Shown one piece after another: positions 40,642-50,199 of a DNA stretch of 64,000 bases. Below the pieces are notes generated by a model that saw only the letters and a program-made list of their open reading frames with translations, did no database searches and was not told the origin of the DNA. This DNA is from Intrasporangium calvum DSM 43043. GTDB taxonomy: Bacteria; Actinomycetota; Actinomycetes; Actinomycetales; Dermatophilaceae. The DNA is taken from assembly GCF_000184685.1 (NCBI RefSeq), contig NC_014830.1, positions 372,001-436,000 of the forward strand, read 5' to 3'. The translations under genes were made by a program, and so were the position numbers. The stretch's first letter is position 1. Each line of letters opens with the position of its first letter.

Positions 40642-41391
40642 CTACTGCACGCGTTCCCATCCGCGCTTCGGCGCCCGGGTGCCCACCGCGGTTCCCTCGC
40701 GCTCGTCCTTGCTGCGGTAGACGATGTAGGGCCGGGTGACGTAGCCGAGCGGGGCCGAGAAGACATGGACCAGGCGGGTGAACGGCCACAGCGCGAAGAG
40801 GAAGAACGCGACGAGCGCATGCAGCTGGAACCCGAGCGGGGCGTTGGCCATGAGCCCGGGATCGGGCTGGCCGTAGAAGATCTGCCGGAACCACAACGAG
40901 ACGCTCTCGCGGTAGTTGAACGCGTGCCCCTCGCTGCCGCCGAGCCCGAAGATGCTCGAGGCGATGGTGTTCCACATGCCGAGGACGATGACGAGGGCGA
41001 GGAAGAAGTACATCGTCTTGTCCATGGGCGTCGTGGCGGAGAAGACCGGACCCACGGTGCGCCGGCGGTAGATGAGGATGACGAGTCCCGCAAGCACCAT
41101 GAGGCCGGAGATCATCCCGCCGATGACGGCGACCCAGTGGTAGAGGGTCTCGCTCATCCCCACGGCCTCGGTCCACGACTGCGGGATGACCAGCCCGATG
41201 ACATGGCCGCCGACGACGCCGAGCAGCCCGAAGTGGAAGAGCGGCGAACCCCACCGCAGCATGCGTGACTCGTAGAGCTGCGAGCTGCGGGTCGTCCAGC
41301 CGAACTTGTCGTAGCGGTAACGCCACCAGTGGCCGACGACGAAGACCGCCAGGCAGATGTACGGGAAGATCACCCAGAGAAAGGTGCTCAT
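40642..41391 (-). CDS. narI: Respiratory nitrate reductase gamma subunit
   Basis: A 249-residue cytochrome b protein with about five membrane helices (PYICLAVFVVGHWWRYRYDK, FGLLGVVGGHVIGLVIPQ, FFLALVIVLGMWNTIASSI). The family start, QLYESRMLRWGSPLFHFGLL, and the histidines in GHWWRY, FHFG, GHVIG and FQLHALVAFFLF provide heme ligands. It takes electrons from menaquinol and passes them to NarH. The ATG overlaps the narJ stop (ATGA). It is the last gene of the nar operon. Confidence 0.95.
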   Translation of the reverse strand: MSTFLWVIFPYICLAVFVVGHWWRYRYDKFGWTTRSSQLYESRMLRWGSPLFHFGLLGVVGGHVIGLVIPQSWTEAVGMSETLYHWVAVIGGMISGLMVLAGLVILIYRRRTVGPVFSATTPMDKTMYFFLALVIVLGMWNTIASSIFGLGGSEGHAFNYRESVSLWFRQIFYGQPDPGLMANAPLGFQLHALVAFFLFALWPFTRLVHVFSAPLGYVTRPYIVYRSKDEREGTAVGTRAPKRGWERVQ

Positions 41392-42164
41392 GACGGGGCT
41401 CCTACGCGGATCGTGCTGCCGAGGGAGACGGACTCGGTAACGCGGGTCGTCGGGGGGGACACCGGGGCCAGCGCCCCGGATGGGTTCGGATGCCGCTCGG
41501 CCGGGTTCTCGGTGAGGCGTGGGTCGAGCGCGTAACCGTCCAGACCGACCTCCTCCTGTGGTGGGCCTGCCTCGATGAGGCGGGCGACCGCAGTGAGGCC
41601 GTCGCCGTCGAGCTCGGGCAGCGTGGCGCGGAGGGCCTCGATGACCGCTGACCACGGTGAGGTCCGGTCGTCCAGGGCGACCTGGAGCATCTCGATGCCG
41701 GCCCGGTAGTCGCCGAGCAGCTTCCACGCCGCCTCACGGTCGGCGGTCGCGCCGAACTCCAGGACCACCCCGAGGTGGTCGGGCAGCTCGTCCGCGGACA
41801 GCTCGACCCCCGACTTCTGGAACGCCTGCTTGAACTGCACGAGCGCCACGCCACGACGTCGGGTGTCACCGAACGTGAAGTACGTGAGGTAGAGGCAGCA
41901 CTTGCGGGTGTGGTCGAACGTCTCGACGTACTCGCGTTGGACAGCCTGGAGGGGCTGGGAGGCCACGTGGTCGAGGAAGGAGGTGAGCGGCATACGGACG
42001 GCGTCGGGAAGCGGAGCGATGGCGCGGCGGATGAGCGGGTGCCGGCCGACGGACTCCTCGCTCGGGTAGTCGAGCAGCAGGGAGACCGCCTGCCACGCGG
42101 CCTGCAGGTGGTCGTCGCGCAGCCGGGACGACTGGGACTTCGCGAGGCGCCGGAACGGGTTCAT
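41388..42164 (-). CDS. narJ: Nitrate reductase assembly chaperone
   Basis: A 258-residue soluble protein. It has the NarJ/NarW layout: AWQAVSLLLDYPSEESVGRH, then EYVETFDHTRKCCLYLTYFT, the conserved chaperone block (VETFD, YLTYF), and GDTRRRGVALVQFKQAFQKS, ELPDHLGVVLEFGATADREA. NarJ assists insertion of the molybdenum cofactor into NarG before membrane attachment. It overlaps narH and narI by 4 bases each. The C-terminal 60 residues are Pro-rich and not typical of NarJ, ending close to the narI start. Confidence 0.93.
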   Translation of the reverse strand: MNPFRRLAKSQSSRLRDDHLQAAWQAVSLLLDYPSEESVGRHPLIRRAIAPLPDAVRMPLTSFLDHVASQPLQAVQREYVETFDHTRKCCLYLTYFTFGDTRRRGVALVQFKQAFQKSGVELSADELPDHLGVVLEFGATADREAAWKLLGDYRAGIEMLQVALDDRTSPWSAVIEALRATLPELDGDGLTAVARLIEAGPPQEEVGLDGYALDPRLTENPAERHPNPSGALAPVSPPTTRVTESVSLGSTIRVGAPS

Positions 42165-43813
42165 CGGTCCTGCTTCTTCCGGTGCGGGAACAGGCCCCGC
42201 GGGGCCCCCTTGCCATCCCAGTTGAGCAGGTTGACGCGGCCTCGCTTCGAGCCGCCGGCCACCAGCTCGTCGGACTTCTGGCGCTCCTCGAGCATCCGGA
42301 AGTTCTCGACCGCGACGGGCGTCAGGTCGCCAGATCCCTCCCCGAAGATCCCCGTCGTCGGCTCGTAGTCGAAGTCCACGGGACACTCGGTCGCGAGCTC
42401 CTCGAGGCCGTGGGCCTGCTCGACGTGGGCCGTCGGGATGACGTAGCGGTCGTCGTACTTCGCGATCGCGAGGAGGCGGAACATCTCGTACATCGACTCG
42501 GCGTCCATGCCGACCGCCTCGGCGATCGAGGCGTCCGGGTCCCCGCCGAGGTTGATGTCGCGCATGAAGGAGCGCATCGCGGCGAGCTTGCGCAGCACGT
42601 CGTTGACCGGCTCGACGTCGCCGGCCGTGAAGAGGTTGGCGAGGTACTCCACCGGGATGCGCAGCGCCTCGATGGCCGCGAAGAGGTTGCCCTTGTCCTC
42701 GGCGTCGAAGCCGGTGTCACGCACGACGTCCACGACGGGTGACAGCGGCGGGATGTACCAGACCATGGGCATGGTGCGGTACTCCGGGTGCAGCGGCAGG
42801 GCCACCTTGTAGTCCTGGATGAGTCGCCGCACCGGGGACTTCTTCGCCGCCTCGATCCAGTCGAGCGGGATGCCGGCCTGCTCGGCCGCGTGCGCCACCG
42901 CTGGATCGTTGGGATCGAGGAAGACGTCACGCTGGGCCTCGTAGAGGTCGTGGTCGTTCTCGACCGAGGCCGCCTCGAGCACCTTGTCGGCGTCGTAGAG
43001 CATGAGGCCGATGTAGCGCAGCCGGCCGACGCACGTCTCCGCGCAGACCGTCGGGATGCCGACCTCGATGCGCGGGTAGCAGAAGGTGCACTTCTCGGCC
43101 TTGCCGGTCTTGTGGTTGAAGTAGACCTTCTTGTAGGGGCAGCCGGACACGCACATCCGCCACCCGCGGCACTTGTCCTGGTCGACGAGGACGATGCCGT
43201 CCTCACTGCGCTTGTAGATGGCCCCGCTCGGGCAGCTCGCCGCACAGCTCGGGTTGAGGCAGTGCTCGCAGATCCGCGGCAGGTAGAACATGAAGGTCTG
43301 CTCGAACTCGAACTTCACCTTGTCCTCGATGCCCTTGAGCATCGGGTCCTTGGCGGCGTGCTCGAGGCTCCCGCCGAGGTCGTCGTCCCAGTTCGCCGAC
43401 CACTGGATGTTCATCTGCTTGCCGCTGATGAGCGACTGCGGCCTCGCGACCGGGAACGTGCTCGACGCGGGCGAGCTGAGCAGGGTCGCGTAGTCGTAGG
43501 TCCACGGCTCGTAGTAGTCCTCGATCGAGGGCAGCTTGGGGTTGGAGAAGATCGTCGCGAGCTTCTTCCACCGTCCGCCGGCCCTGAGCGTCAGGCGCCC
43601 GTTGGCCTTGCGGACCCAGCCGCCCTCCCAGGTCTCCTGGTCCTCGTAGGTACGGGGGTAGCCGAGACCGGGACGCGTCTCGACGTTGTTGAACCAGACG
43701 TACTCGGTGCCGGCGCGGTTGGTCCACGCCTGTTTGCACGTGACGGAGCACGTGTGGCAGCCGATGCACTTGTCGAGGTTCATCACCATCGCCATCTGGG
43801 CCATGATCTTCAT
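42161..43813 (-). CDS. narH: Respiratory nitrate reductase beta subunit
   Basis: A 550-residue iron-sulfur protein. The four cluster motifs are visible: CIGCHTCSVTCKQ, CEHCLNPSCAASCPSG, CRGWRMCVSGCPYKK (Trp replaces a Cys, as in the [3Fe-4S] cluster of NarH) and CTFCYPRIEVGIPTVCAETC. It carries electrons from NarI hemes to the NarG molybdenum site on the cytoplasmic side. The ATG at 43813 follows a ribosome site and lies 26 bases after narG. Confidence 0.96.
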   Translation of the reverse strand: MKIMAQMAMVMNLDKCIGCHTCSVTCKQAWTNRAGTEYVWFNNVETRPGLGYPRTYEDQETWEGGWVRKANGRLTLRAGGRWKKLATIFSNPKLPSIEDYYEPWTYDYATLLSSPASSTFPVARPQSLISGKQMNIQWSANWDDDLGGSLEHAAKDPMLKGIEDKVKFEFEQTFMFYLPRICEHCLNPSCAASCPSGAIYKRSEDGIVLVDQDKCRGWRMCVSGCPYKKVYFNHKTGKAEKCTFCYPRIEVGIPTVCAETCVGRLRYIGLMLYDADKVLEAASVENDHDLYEAQRDVFLDPNDPAVAHAAEQAGIPLDWIEAAKKSPVRRLIQDYKVALPLHPEYRTMPMVWYIPPLSPVVDVVRDTGFDAEDKGNLFAAIEALRIPVEYLANLFTAGDVEPVNDVLRKLAAMRSFMRDINLGGDPDASIAEAVGMDAESMYEMFRLLAIAKYDDRYVIPTAHVEQAHGLEELATECPVDFDYEPTTGIFGEGSGDLTPVAVENFRMLEERQKSDELVAGGSKRGRVNLLNWDGKGAPRGLFPHRKKQDR

Positions 43814-43839
43814 TGCTTGCGTCCTCCGGTGGAGATGGG

Positions 43840-46800
43840 TCAGTACTCGACGGGCGCCGTGCGGCGACGGATCATGGTGACTTCGTCCCGGTTGTTGCCG
43901 ATGGGGCCGATGTAGTTGAAGAAGTAGGCCAGCTGGGCATATCCGCCGACGATGTGGTTGGGCTTCAACAGGATTCGCGTCAGGCTGTTGTGGATGCCAC
44001 CGCGCTTGTGGTCCCGCTCGGTCAGCGGCACGTCGATGAGCCGGTCCTGCGCGTGGTGCATGTAGACCGTGCCCTCCGGCATCCGGTGGCTGACGATGGC
44101 CCGCGCCGCGACGACGCCGTTGCGGTTGACCATCTCGATCCAGTCGTTGTCCTTCACCCCGATCTTCGCCGCGTCGCGGTCGCTCATCCACACGGACTGG
44201 CCGCCGCGGGACAGCGAGAGCATGAAGAGGTTGTCCTGGTACTCCGAGTGGATCGACCACTTGTTGTGCGGCGTCAGGTAGCGCACCGACACCCCGAGCT
44301 CGTTCTGCTCGCCGATCGGGCTCTCCCCGAAGAGCGTCGTCATGTTCAGCGGCGGCCGGTAGACCGGGAGCATCTCGCCCATGCCGAGGAACCAGTCGTG
44401 GTCGACGTAGAACTGCTGCCGGCCGGTGAGCGTGTGGAACGGCTTGCTCCGCTCGATGTTGATCGTGAACGGGCTGTAGCGCCGACCACCGGACTCCGAC
44501 CCGGACCACTCCGGCGACGTGATGACCGGGACGGGGGCGACCTGCGTGTCGGCGAAGGTGATCTGCTTGCCCTCGTGCTCGGCGGCGAGGTCGGCCAGCT
44601 GGGTGCCGGTCCGCTTCTCGAGGAACCGGAACCCCTGGGTCGCCAGGTGGCCGTTGGACACGCCGGCCAGGTGGAGCATCGCGTCGGCCATCTGGACGTC
44701 GGTCTCGACCTTCGGCTGGCCGTTCCCGACCCCGCCGTGCTGGACGCCGTTGCGGCCGCGCAGGATCTCGACCTCCCGTTTGACGTCGTAGGCGACGCCC
44801 TTGGTCAGCATGCCGACCTTCTCCAGCAGCGGGCCGATCGTGATCATCTTGTCGTAGATGGCCGTGTAGTCGCGCTCCGCGACGGCGAGGACCGGCATGG
44901 TCTTGCCGGGGACCGGCTCGCACTCGCCCGCCCGCCAGTCCTTGACCACACCGTGCACCGTCGCCATGGCCTCCGGGGTGTCGTGCCAGAGGGGCTTGGC
45001 GACGACGTCCTTCCGGGTGCCCAGGTGGTCGACCGCCAGCTCGCTGAACTTCTTCGCCACGGCCTTCCACGCGTCCCAGTCCGACTTCGTCTGCCACGGC
45101 GGGTTGATCGCCGGGTTGAACGAGTGGATGAAGGGGTGCATGTCGGTCGTGCTGAGGTCGTGCTTCTCGTACCACGTGGCCGCGGGCAGCACGACGTCGC
45201 TGAAGATCGTCGAGCTCGTCATGCGGAAGTCGATGGTCATGAGCAGGTCGAGCTTGCCCTCGCCCGCCTCGTCGGCCCACCGGATCGTGGCCGGGCGCTG
45301 GTCCGGCCCGGCCTCCTCGGCCGTTGCGGCGCTGTCGGTTCCGAGCAGGTGCCGGAGGAAGTACTCGTTGCCCTTCGCCGAGCTGCCGAGCAGGTTGGAG
45401 CGCCACAGCGAGAGAATGCGAGGGTAGTTGTTCTCGGCCTCGGGGTCCTCGACGGCGAAGTGCAGCTTGCCCTCCTTGAGCTGCTGCACGACGTAGGCCG
45501 GCGGCTCCATGCCGGCGGCCTCGGCGTCGTCGGCGAGGTCGAGCGAGCTGCGGTCGAACGTCGGGTAGCTGGGCGTCCAGCCGAGGCGCACCGACTGCGC
45601 GAGCAGGTCCATGACGCTCTTGCCGGCGAACACGCCGGTGCCGGAGTCGAGGTCGTCGGCGCTGAACGTGTCGTAGCGGTACTGGGACGTGTGGACATAC
45701 CAGTAGGCCGTCTGGTTCATGTGCCGCGGCGGACGCTGCCAGTCGAGGGCGAAGGCCATGTGCTGGAAGCCCATGATGGGCCGGATCTTCTCCTGGCCGA
45801 CGTAGTGCGCCCAACCGCCGCCGTTGCGGCCCTGGGTCCCGGTGATCGTCGTCAGCAACAGGATCGCGCGGTAGATCTGGTCGCTGTGGAACCAGTGGTT
45901 GGTCCCCGCCCCGAGCAGGATCATTCCGCGGCCGGTGGTGTCGATCGCGTTCTGCGCCCACTCCCGGGCCAGTCGCGTGACCTGCTCGGCCGGCACGGAG
46001 GTGTGCTGCTGCTGCCAGGCGGGCGTCGCCGGGACCGACGGGTCGTCGTAGCCGGTCGGCCACGCTCCGGGAAGGCCCTCCCGGGCCACGCCGTACTGGG
46101 CGAGCAGCAGGTCGAACACCGTGGTCACGACGTGGTCGCCGACGCGGCGCACGGGCACTCCGCGGCTCTCGTGGGCGACCCTGCCGTCCGCGGCGTCGAA
46201 GCGCGGGAGCGAGACCTCGACGGCCTCATCGTGGTGGCCGTACAGGCTCAGTGCGGGGTCGAGGTCACCGAGCTCGAGGTTCCAGCGGCCGAGCCCCTCG
46301 TCGCCGAAGCGGTCGCCGATCGAGCCGTTGGGGATCGCGACCTCTCCCGTGGCCGCGTCGAGGACGGCGGGCTTCCACATGGCGTTCTCGGAGTCGGACT
46401 TGGGGCCACCCTCGATGTCGCCGGCGACCAGGTACTTGCCGGGTCGGTACGTGCCGTCGTCGCCGCGGACGAGGCTGATCAGGTAGGGCAGGTCGGTGAA
46501 CCGCTTGTTGTAGTCGGCGAAGAAGGGGACCTGCTGGTCGACGAAGTACTCCTTGAGGATGACGTGTCCCATCCCCATGGCGAGGGCGCCGTCGGTGCCC
46601 GGAGCCGTGGTGACCCACTCGTCGGCGAACTTGACGTTCTCGGCGTAGTCGGGCGCGACGGCGAGGACCTTCTGGCCCCGGTAACGCGCCTCGGTCATCC
46701 AGTGGGCGTCGGGCGTGCGGGTGAGCGGCACGTTGGAGCCCCACATGATGAGGTAGCCGGCGTCCCACCAGTCGCCCGACTCGGGCACGTCGGTCTGGTC

Positions 46801-47550
46801 ACCGAACATCTGGGGCGACGCGTTGGGCAGGTCGGCATACCAGTCGTAGAAGGAGAGCATCGGCGCGCCGACGAGCTCGAGGAAGCGGGCGCCGGACGCA
46901 TAGGACACGGGCGACATCGCCGGGATGGGGGAGAAGCCGGCGATCCGGTCGGGGCCGAACCGCTTGACGGTGTACACGTGCGCGGCGGCGACGAGCTCGG
47001 TCACCTCCTCCCAGGTGGCCCGCACGAGACCGCCCTTGCCGCGCGCCTTCTTGTAGCGCCGCGACTTGTCGGGGTCCTCGACGATGGACCCCCACGCCAG
47101 CACGGGGTCACCGCCGTGGGCCGACTTGGCGGCCCGGTACATCTCCAGCAGGACACCGCGCACGTACGGGTACCGGACCCGGGTGGGCGAGTAGGTGTAC
47201 CAGCTGAAGGCAGCGCCGCGCGGGCAGCCGCGCGGCTCGTAGTCCGGTCGGTCCGCACCGGGGCTCGGGTAGTCGGTCTGCTGCGCCTCCCACGTGATGA
47301 TGCCGTCCTTGACGTACACCTTCCACGAGCAGGAACCGGTGCAGTTGACGCCGTGCGTGGAGCGCACCACCTTGTCGTGGCTCCAGCGGTCACGGTAGAA
47401 GGCGTCGCCGGTGCGCCCGCCCTTGGCCTCCATGCTCCGCTTGTCCTCGGACACCTTCGCCTTGGTGAAGAACCGGCGAGTTCCGACGAGAGCCTCGCTC
47501 AAGGGGCCGTCGAGGCCCGTCTCGGTGAGGCCGGTCGGGGAGGCGTTCAT
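43840..47550 (-). CDS. narG: Respiratory nitrate reductase alpha subunit
   Basis: A 1236-residue molybdopterin enzyme. Near the N-terminus THGVNCTGSCSWKVYVKDGI is the FS0 cluster site with the His-Cys3 pattern, and EAQQTDYPSPGADRPDYEPR follows. The pterin aspartate region is SFYDWYADLPNASPQMFGDQ. Later blocks (GAGTNHWFHSDQIYRAILLL, GTQGRNGGGWAHYVGQEKIR) and the C-terminal RILLKPNHIVGGYAQLAYFF are as in NarG. It reduces nitrate to nitrite. The gene overlaps the preceding regulator gene by 4 bases, so the two are transcribed together. Confidence 0.97.
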   Translation of the reverse strand: MNASPTGLTETGLDGPLSEALVGTRRFFTKAKVSEDKRSMEAKGGRTGDAFYRDRWSHDKVVRSTHGVNCTGSCSWKVYVKDGIITWEAQQTDYPSPGADRPDYEPRGCPRGAAFSWYTYSPTRVRYPYVRGVLLEMYRAAKSAHGGDPVLAWGSIVEDPDKSRRYKKARGKGGLVRATWEEVTELVAAAHVYTVKRFGPDRIAGFSPIPAMSPVSYASGARFLELVGAPMLSFYDWYADLPNASPQMFGDQTDVPESGDWWDAGYLIMWGSNVPLTRTPDAHWMTEARYRGQKVLAVAPDYAENVKFADEWVTTAPGTDGALAMGMGHVILKEYFVDQQVPFFADYNKRFTDLPYLISLVRGDDGTYRPGKYLVAGDIEGGPKSDSENAMWKPAVLDAATGEVAIPNGSIGDRFGDEGLGRWNLELGDLDPALSLYGHHDEAVEVSLPRFDAADGRVAHESRGVPVRRVGDHVVTTVFDLLLAQYGVAREGLPGAWPTGYDDPSVPATPAWQQQHTSVPAEQVTRLAREWAQNAIDTTGRGMILLGAGTNHWFHSDQIYRAILLLTTITGTQGRNGGGWAHYVGQEKIRPIMGFQHMAFALDWQRPPRHMNQTAYWYVHTSQYRYDTFSADDLDSGTGVFAGKSVMDLLAQSVRLGWTPSYPTFDRSSLDLADDAEAAGMEPPAYVVQQLKEGKLHFAVEDPEAENNYPRILSLWRSNLLGSSAKGNEYFLRHLLGTDSAATAEEAGPDQRPATIRWADEAGEGKLDLLMTIDFRMTSSTIFSDVVLPAATWYEKHDLSTTDMHPFIHSFNPAINPPWQTKSDWDAWKAVAKKFSELAVDHLGTRKDVVAKPLWHDTPEAMATVHGVVKDWRAGECEPVPGKTMPVLAVAERDYTAIYDKMITIGPLLEKVGMLTKGVAYDVKREVEILRGRNGVQHGGVGNGQPKVETDVQMADAMLHLAGVSNGHLATQGFRFLEKRTGTQLADLAAEHEGKQITFADTQVAPVPVITSPEWSGSESGGRRYSPFTINIERSKPFHTLTGRQQFYVDHDWFLGMGEMLPVYRPPLNMTTLFGESPIGEQNELGVSVRYLTPHNKWSIHSEYQDNLFMLSLSRGGQSVWMSDRDAAKIGVKDNDWIEMVNRNGVVAARAIVSHRMPEGTVYMHHAQDRLIDVPLTERDHKRGGIHNSLTRILLKPNHIVGGYAQLAYFFNYIGPIGNNRDEVTMIRRRTAPVEY

Positions 47551-48362
47551 GGGTGATCTCCTTGTCGAGGCGGGTGGTTGAGCGTGGTGGGGTGCTCGAA
47601 GCTCGAGTGGGTGGTCAGGGCGGCGATGCAGAGGCTGGGGGCGACGAAGGGGGTGAGGCCGACCTCGGTCGAGTCCTCGCCCAGGGCCTCCAGGACTCCC
47701 CGGATCAACCCGCGGTGGATCCCGCAGACGACGGCCGTGTTGTCCTTGGCGAGGGGCAGGAAGGGGCAGTCGTGGAGGGCGACCCGGGCGGTGCGACCGT
47801 CATTTGTCGTCGACACCTCGGGGCTGTACCCCCACTCCCGGAGCAGGTCGACCATCTGGCCGATCTTGCCGAGCCACCGGCCGGGGGACCGGGCCGCCTG
47901 CTGGCCGATGAGCCCGACGTGGCCGTCGAGGACGTGCCGACGACCCCAGCGGGCGCCGGCTTCCTCAGGCGTGTTGGGCATCGCATCGCTGCCCGAGCTG
48001 AGCGTCTCGACGAGCAGCTCGGTCAGCATCCGGTAGGACTGGTCGGAGGTGACGTGGCCGAGCGACCCCTGCTCGATCGCATAGAGCTTGCGCGGGCGTC
48101 CCGCCTCCTTCCGACGCTGGAAGGAGGTCCGCAGCAGCCCGGCGGCGACGAGCTGGTCGAGGTGGAACCGGACCGTCGTCACGTGAAGGCCGAGCCGGTT
48201 GGCCAGGTCCTGCGCCCGCAGCCCCGGGTGGGGGATGACGGCGCCGCTCTCGGGGTCGACGCCCGTCGGGAGGTTGGCGAGAGTGTCGACGATCGTCCTG
48301 CGAACGGGCGATCCCAGCAGGTCAGTGCCGGGACCGGCGCTCACACTCGCGGTTTGTGCCAC
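47547..48362 (-). CDS. Cysteine-containing HTH regulator of the nar operon
   Basis: A 271-residue regulator. A winged helix of the ArsR/DeoR kind covers residues about 12-95 (LRAQDLANRLGLHVTTVRFH then LDQLVAAGLLRTSFQRRKEA and GRPRKLYAI). The C-terminal part has three cysteines in the pattern HDCPFLPLAKDNTAVVCGIH...SLCIAAL, like SufR-type Fe-S sensors. An iron-sulfur cluster sensing oxygen or nitric oxide is therefore plausible. The GTG at 48362 was chosen because GAAGGG lies 7 bases upstream; TTG 48377 lacks a site. It heads the nar operon, overlapping narG by 4 bases. Confidence 0.8.
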   Translation of the reverse strand: MAQTASVSAGPGTDLLGSPVRRTIVDTLANLPTGVDPESGAVIPHPGLRAQDLANRLGLHVTTVRFHLDQLVAAGLLRTSFQRRKEAGRPRKLYAIEQGSLGHVTSDQSYRMLTELLVETLSSGSDAMPNTPEEAGARWGRRHVLDGHVGLIGQQAARSPGRWLGKIGQMVDLLREWGYSPEVSTTNDGRTARVALHDCPFLPLAKDNTAVVCGIHRGLIRGVLEALGEDSTEVGLTPFVAPSLCIAALTTHSSFEHPTTLNHPPRQGDHP

Positions 48363-48377
48363 AGCCTTGCCCTTCAA

Positions 48378-48699
48378 TTAGCGAACATCTTCATGACGTA
48401 ATTTAGAGGAACGCCGTTCCTCCATCTAAGCACGTTTGTCCCGCCAGGTCCCGTGACCATTGGGCGGACCGCGCTCCGGCGTTCCAACTCCGCACAATCC
48501 GCCACCGAATGGAGGATTTCCTCGTACTGTGAGGCGGATCCCACGGGCTCAACTTGCATGGCCGGCAACCTACTACGTACTGTAGTTGACCGTCGACCCC
48601 GGGTGCTGAATGATGGACCGAGGGATTGAGCGGGTCGACTGCCCCTCACCGGCTGCCCAAGTTAAACGGAATCGTTCCGCCAATTTAGACGGAGACAAG
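48378..48699. promoter_or_regulatory. nar/narK divergent control region with two related palindromes
   Basis: The 322 bp between the regulator and narK hold two similar sites. Site 1 is GAGGAACGCCGTTCCTC at 48406-48422 (8-bp arms, 1 centre base) with TTTAGA before and TCTAAG after. Site 2 is CGGAATCGTTCCG at 48667-48679 with GTTAAA before and AATTTAGA after. The shared pattern TTA.A..GGAA...TTCC..C.A...TA suggests a common regulator, most simply the upstream HTH protein. Site 2 is about 20 bases from the narK start. The region is richer in A and T than the genes. Confidence 0.7.
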
Positions 48700-50199
48700 A
48701 TGAGCGGCTCATCGGCAGGATCAACGGGTCGGACCCGCGTCCTCGTGATGTCCACGACGGCCTTCACCGTGATGTTCGCGGTGTGGATGATGTTCGGCAT
48801 CCTCGGCATCCCGATCCAGAAGGAGCTCGGCCTCAGCAACGTCGAGCTTGCCTGGGTCTCGGCGGTCGCGATCCTCAACGGGTCCATGTGGCGCCTGCCC
48901 GCGGGGATGCTCACCGACCGGATCGGCGGCCGCAAGGTCACCGTGGCGATGCTCCTGGCCACCGCGGTCCCCGCGTACTTCGTGTCCCAGGCGACGAGCT
49001 ACCTGATGCTCCTCGTGCTGGCCTTCCTCGTGGGCTTCGCGGGCAACCTCTTCTCGGTCGGCATCGCCTGGAACGCCGCCTGGTACCCCCGGGAGCGTCA
49101 GGGGTTCGCCCTCGGCGTCTTCGGCGCCGGCAACGTCGGAGCCTCGGTGACCAAGTTCATCGGACCGGCGATCATCACGGGGACGGCAGGCGCCACCTAC
49201 CTCTTCGGAGTCGACGGCGGCTGGCGGCTCGTGCCGGCCATCTACGCCGTCCTCCTCGTCGCCATCGCCGTCCTGACCTGGGTCGTCACGCCCCACCACG
49301 ACAGGATGCCGGGCCGGAGCCAGCCGGTCGCCACCATGCTGACGCCGCTCAAGGACGTTCGGGTGTGGCGGTTCGGCCTCTACTACGTCGCCGTCTTCGG
49401 CGCCTACGTCGCCCTCTCGGTGTCGCTGCCCAAGTACTACGTCGACAATTTCGGCGTCGACCTCTGGACCGCGGCGCTGCTCACGGCGACGTTCATCTTT
49501 CCTGCCTCGCTGCTCCGGCCCGTCGGTGGGTGGTTCAGCGACACGTTCGGTGCCCGGCGGGGGATGTACTTCACCTTCACGGCGATGCTCGTGACGAGCG
49601 GGATCCTCATGATGCCGAACGGCCACGTCGTCATCCAGCAGGCCGACGGGACCCTGACCGAGCACTGGAACTACAGCATCGGGCTCGTGCCCTTCGCGAT
49701 CCTCGTCTTCCTCCTCGGCTGCGCGATGGGCATCGGCAAGGCCGCGGTGTACAAGCACATCCCGGAGTACTTCCCGAGGAGCGTCGGCCCGGTCGGCGGC
49801 CTCGTGGGGATGCTCGGTGGACTGGGCGGCTTCGCCCTCCCCCCGCTGTTCGCCTACTCCAACAGCTGGCTCGGGTTCGCCTCGAGCACCTTCCTGGTCA
49901 TCTTCCTGCTGACGCTCGCGTGCGCCGTGTGGATGCACTGGACGGTGGTGCACATGCTGCACGAGGGCTCGCCGCACCTGTCCGACTGGTTCGAGCCGCC
50001 GCCGGCCCACAACCCGCTCATCGAGGCGGCCCACGCCGAGCCGCTCGACGCGAGCGAGCCGACCGGATCGCCTAGCCTGCACGTCGGCACCACCACCACG
50101 AGCGCCCCGACCACCACGACCGCCCCGACCACCACCCCAGAGACCGCCCACGCTCCTGCGACGGGCACCGAGAAGCAAACGACGGAGGCTCGCGCATGA
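48700..50199 (+). CDS. narK: Nitrate/nitrite transporter (NarK1 type)
   Basis: A 499-residue major facilitator transporter with twelve membrane helices. The family blocks GILGIPIQKELGLSNVELAW, LAFLVGFAGNLFSVGIAWNA and GNVGASVTKFIGPAI are present, and the central FGLYYVAVFGAYVALSVSLP and the ending GLVGMLGGLGGFALPPLFAY carry the two nitrate signatures. It would import nitrate by proton symport or exchange nitrite. The C-terminus after the last helix is a Thr/Ala/Pro-rich tail (TTTTSAPTTTTAPTTTPETA). ATG 48700 follows GGAG. It is coupled to the second transporter by a 4-base overlap. Confidence 0.92.
   Translation: MSGSSAGSTGRTRVLVMSTTAFTVMFAVWMMFGILGIPIQKELGLSNVELAWVSAVAILNGSMWRLPAGMLTDRIGGRKVTVAMLLATAVPAYFVSQATSYLMLLVLAFLVGFAGNLFSVGIAWNAAWYPRERQGFALGVFGAGNVGASVTKFIGPAIITGTAGATYLFGVDGGWRLVPAIYAVLLVAIAVLTWVVTPHHDRMPGRSQPVATMLTPLKDVRVWRFGLYYVAVFGAYVALSVSLPKYYVDNFGVDLWTAALLTATFIFPASLLRPVGGWFSDTFGARRGMYFTFTAMLVTSGILMMPNGHVVIQQADGTLTEHWNYSIGLVPFAILVFLLGCAMGIGKAAVYKHIPEYFPRSVGPVGGLVGMLGGLGGFALPPLFAYSNSWLGFASSTFLVIFLLTLACAVWMHWTVVHMLHEGSPHLSDWFEPPPAHNPLIEAAHAEPLDASEPTGSPSLHVGTTTTSAPTTTTAPTTTPETAHAPATGTEKQTTEARA

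Noticed and set aside
41985-41997. Family A insertion in narJ
   Set aside because: Only 13 bases match and the encoded peptide (RMPLTSFLDHV) is normal NarJ sequence, so chance or convergent codon use is more likely.
43813-47556. A 1247-codon rightward open frame opposite narG
   Set aside because: It is the GC-driven mirror of narG. The leftward frame has all molybdopterin and cluster motifs; the rightward one has none.
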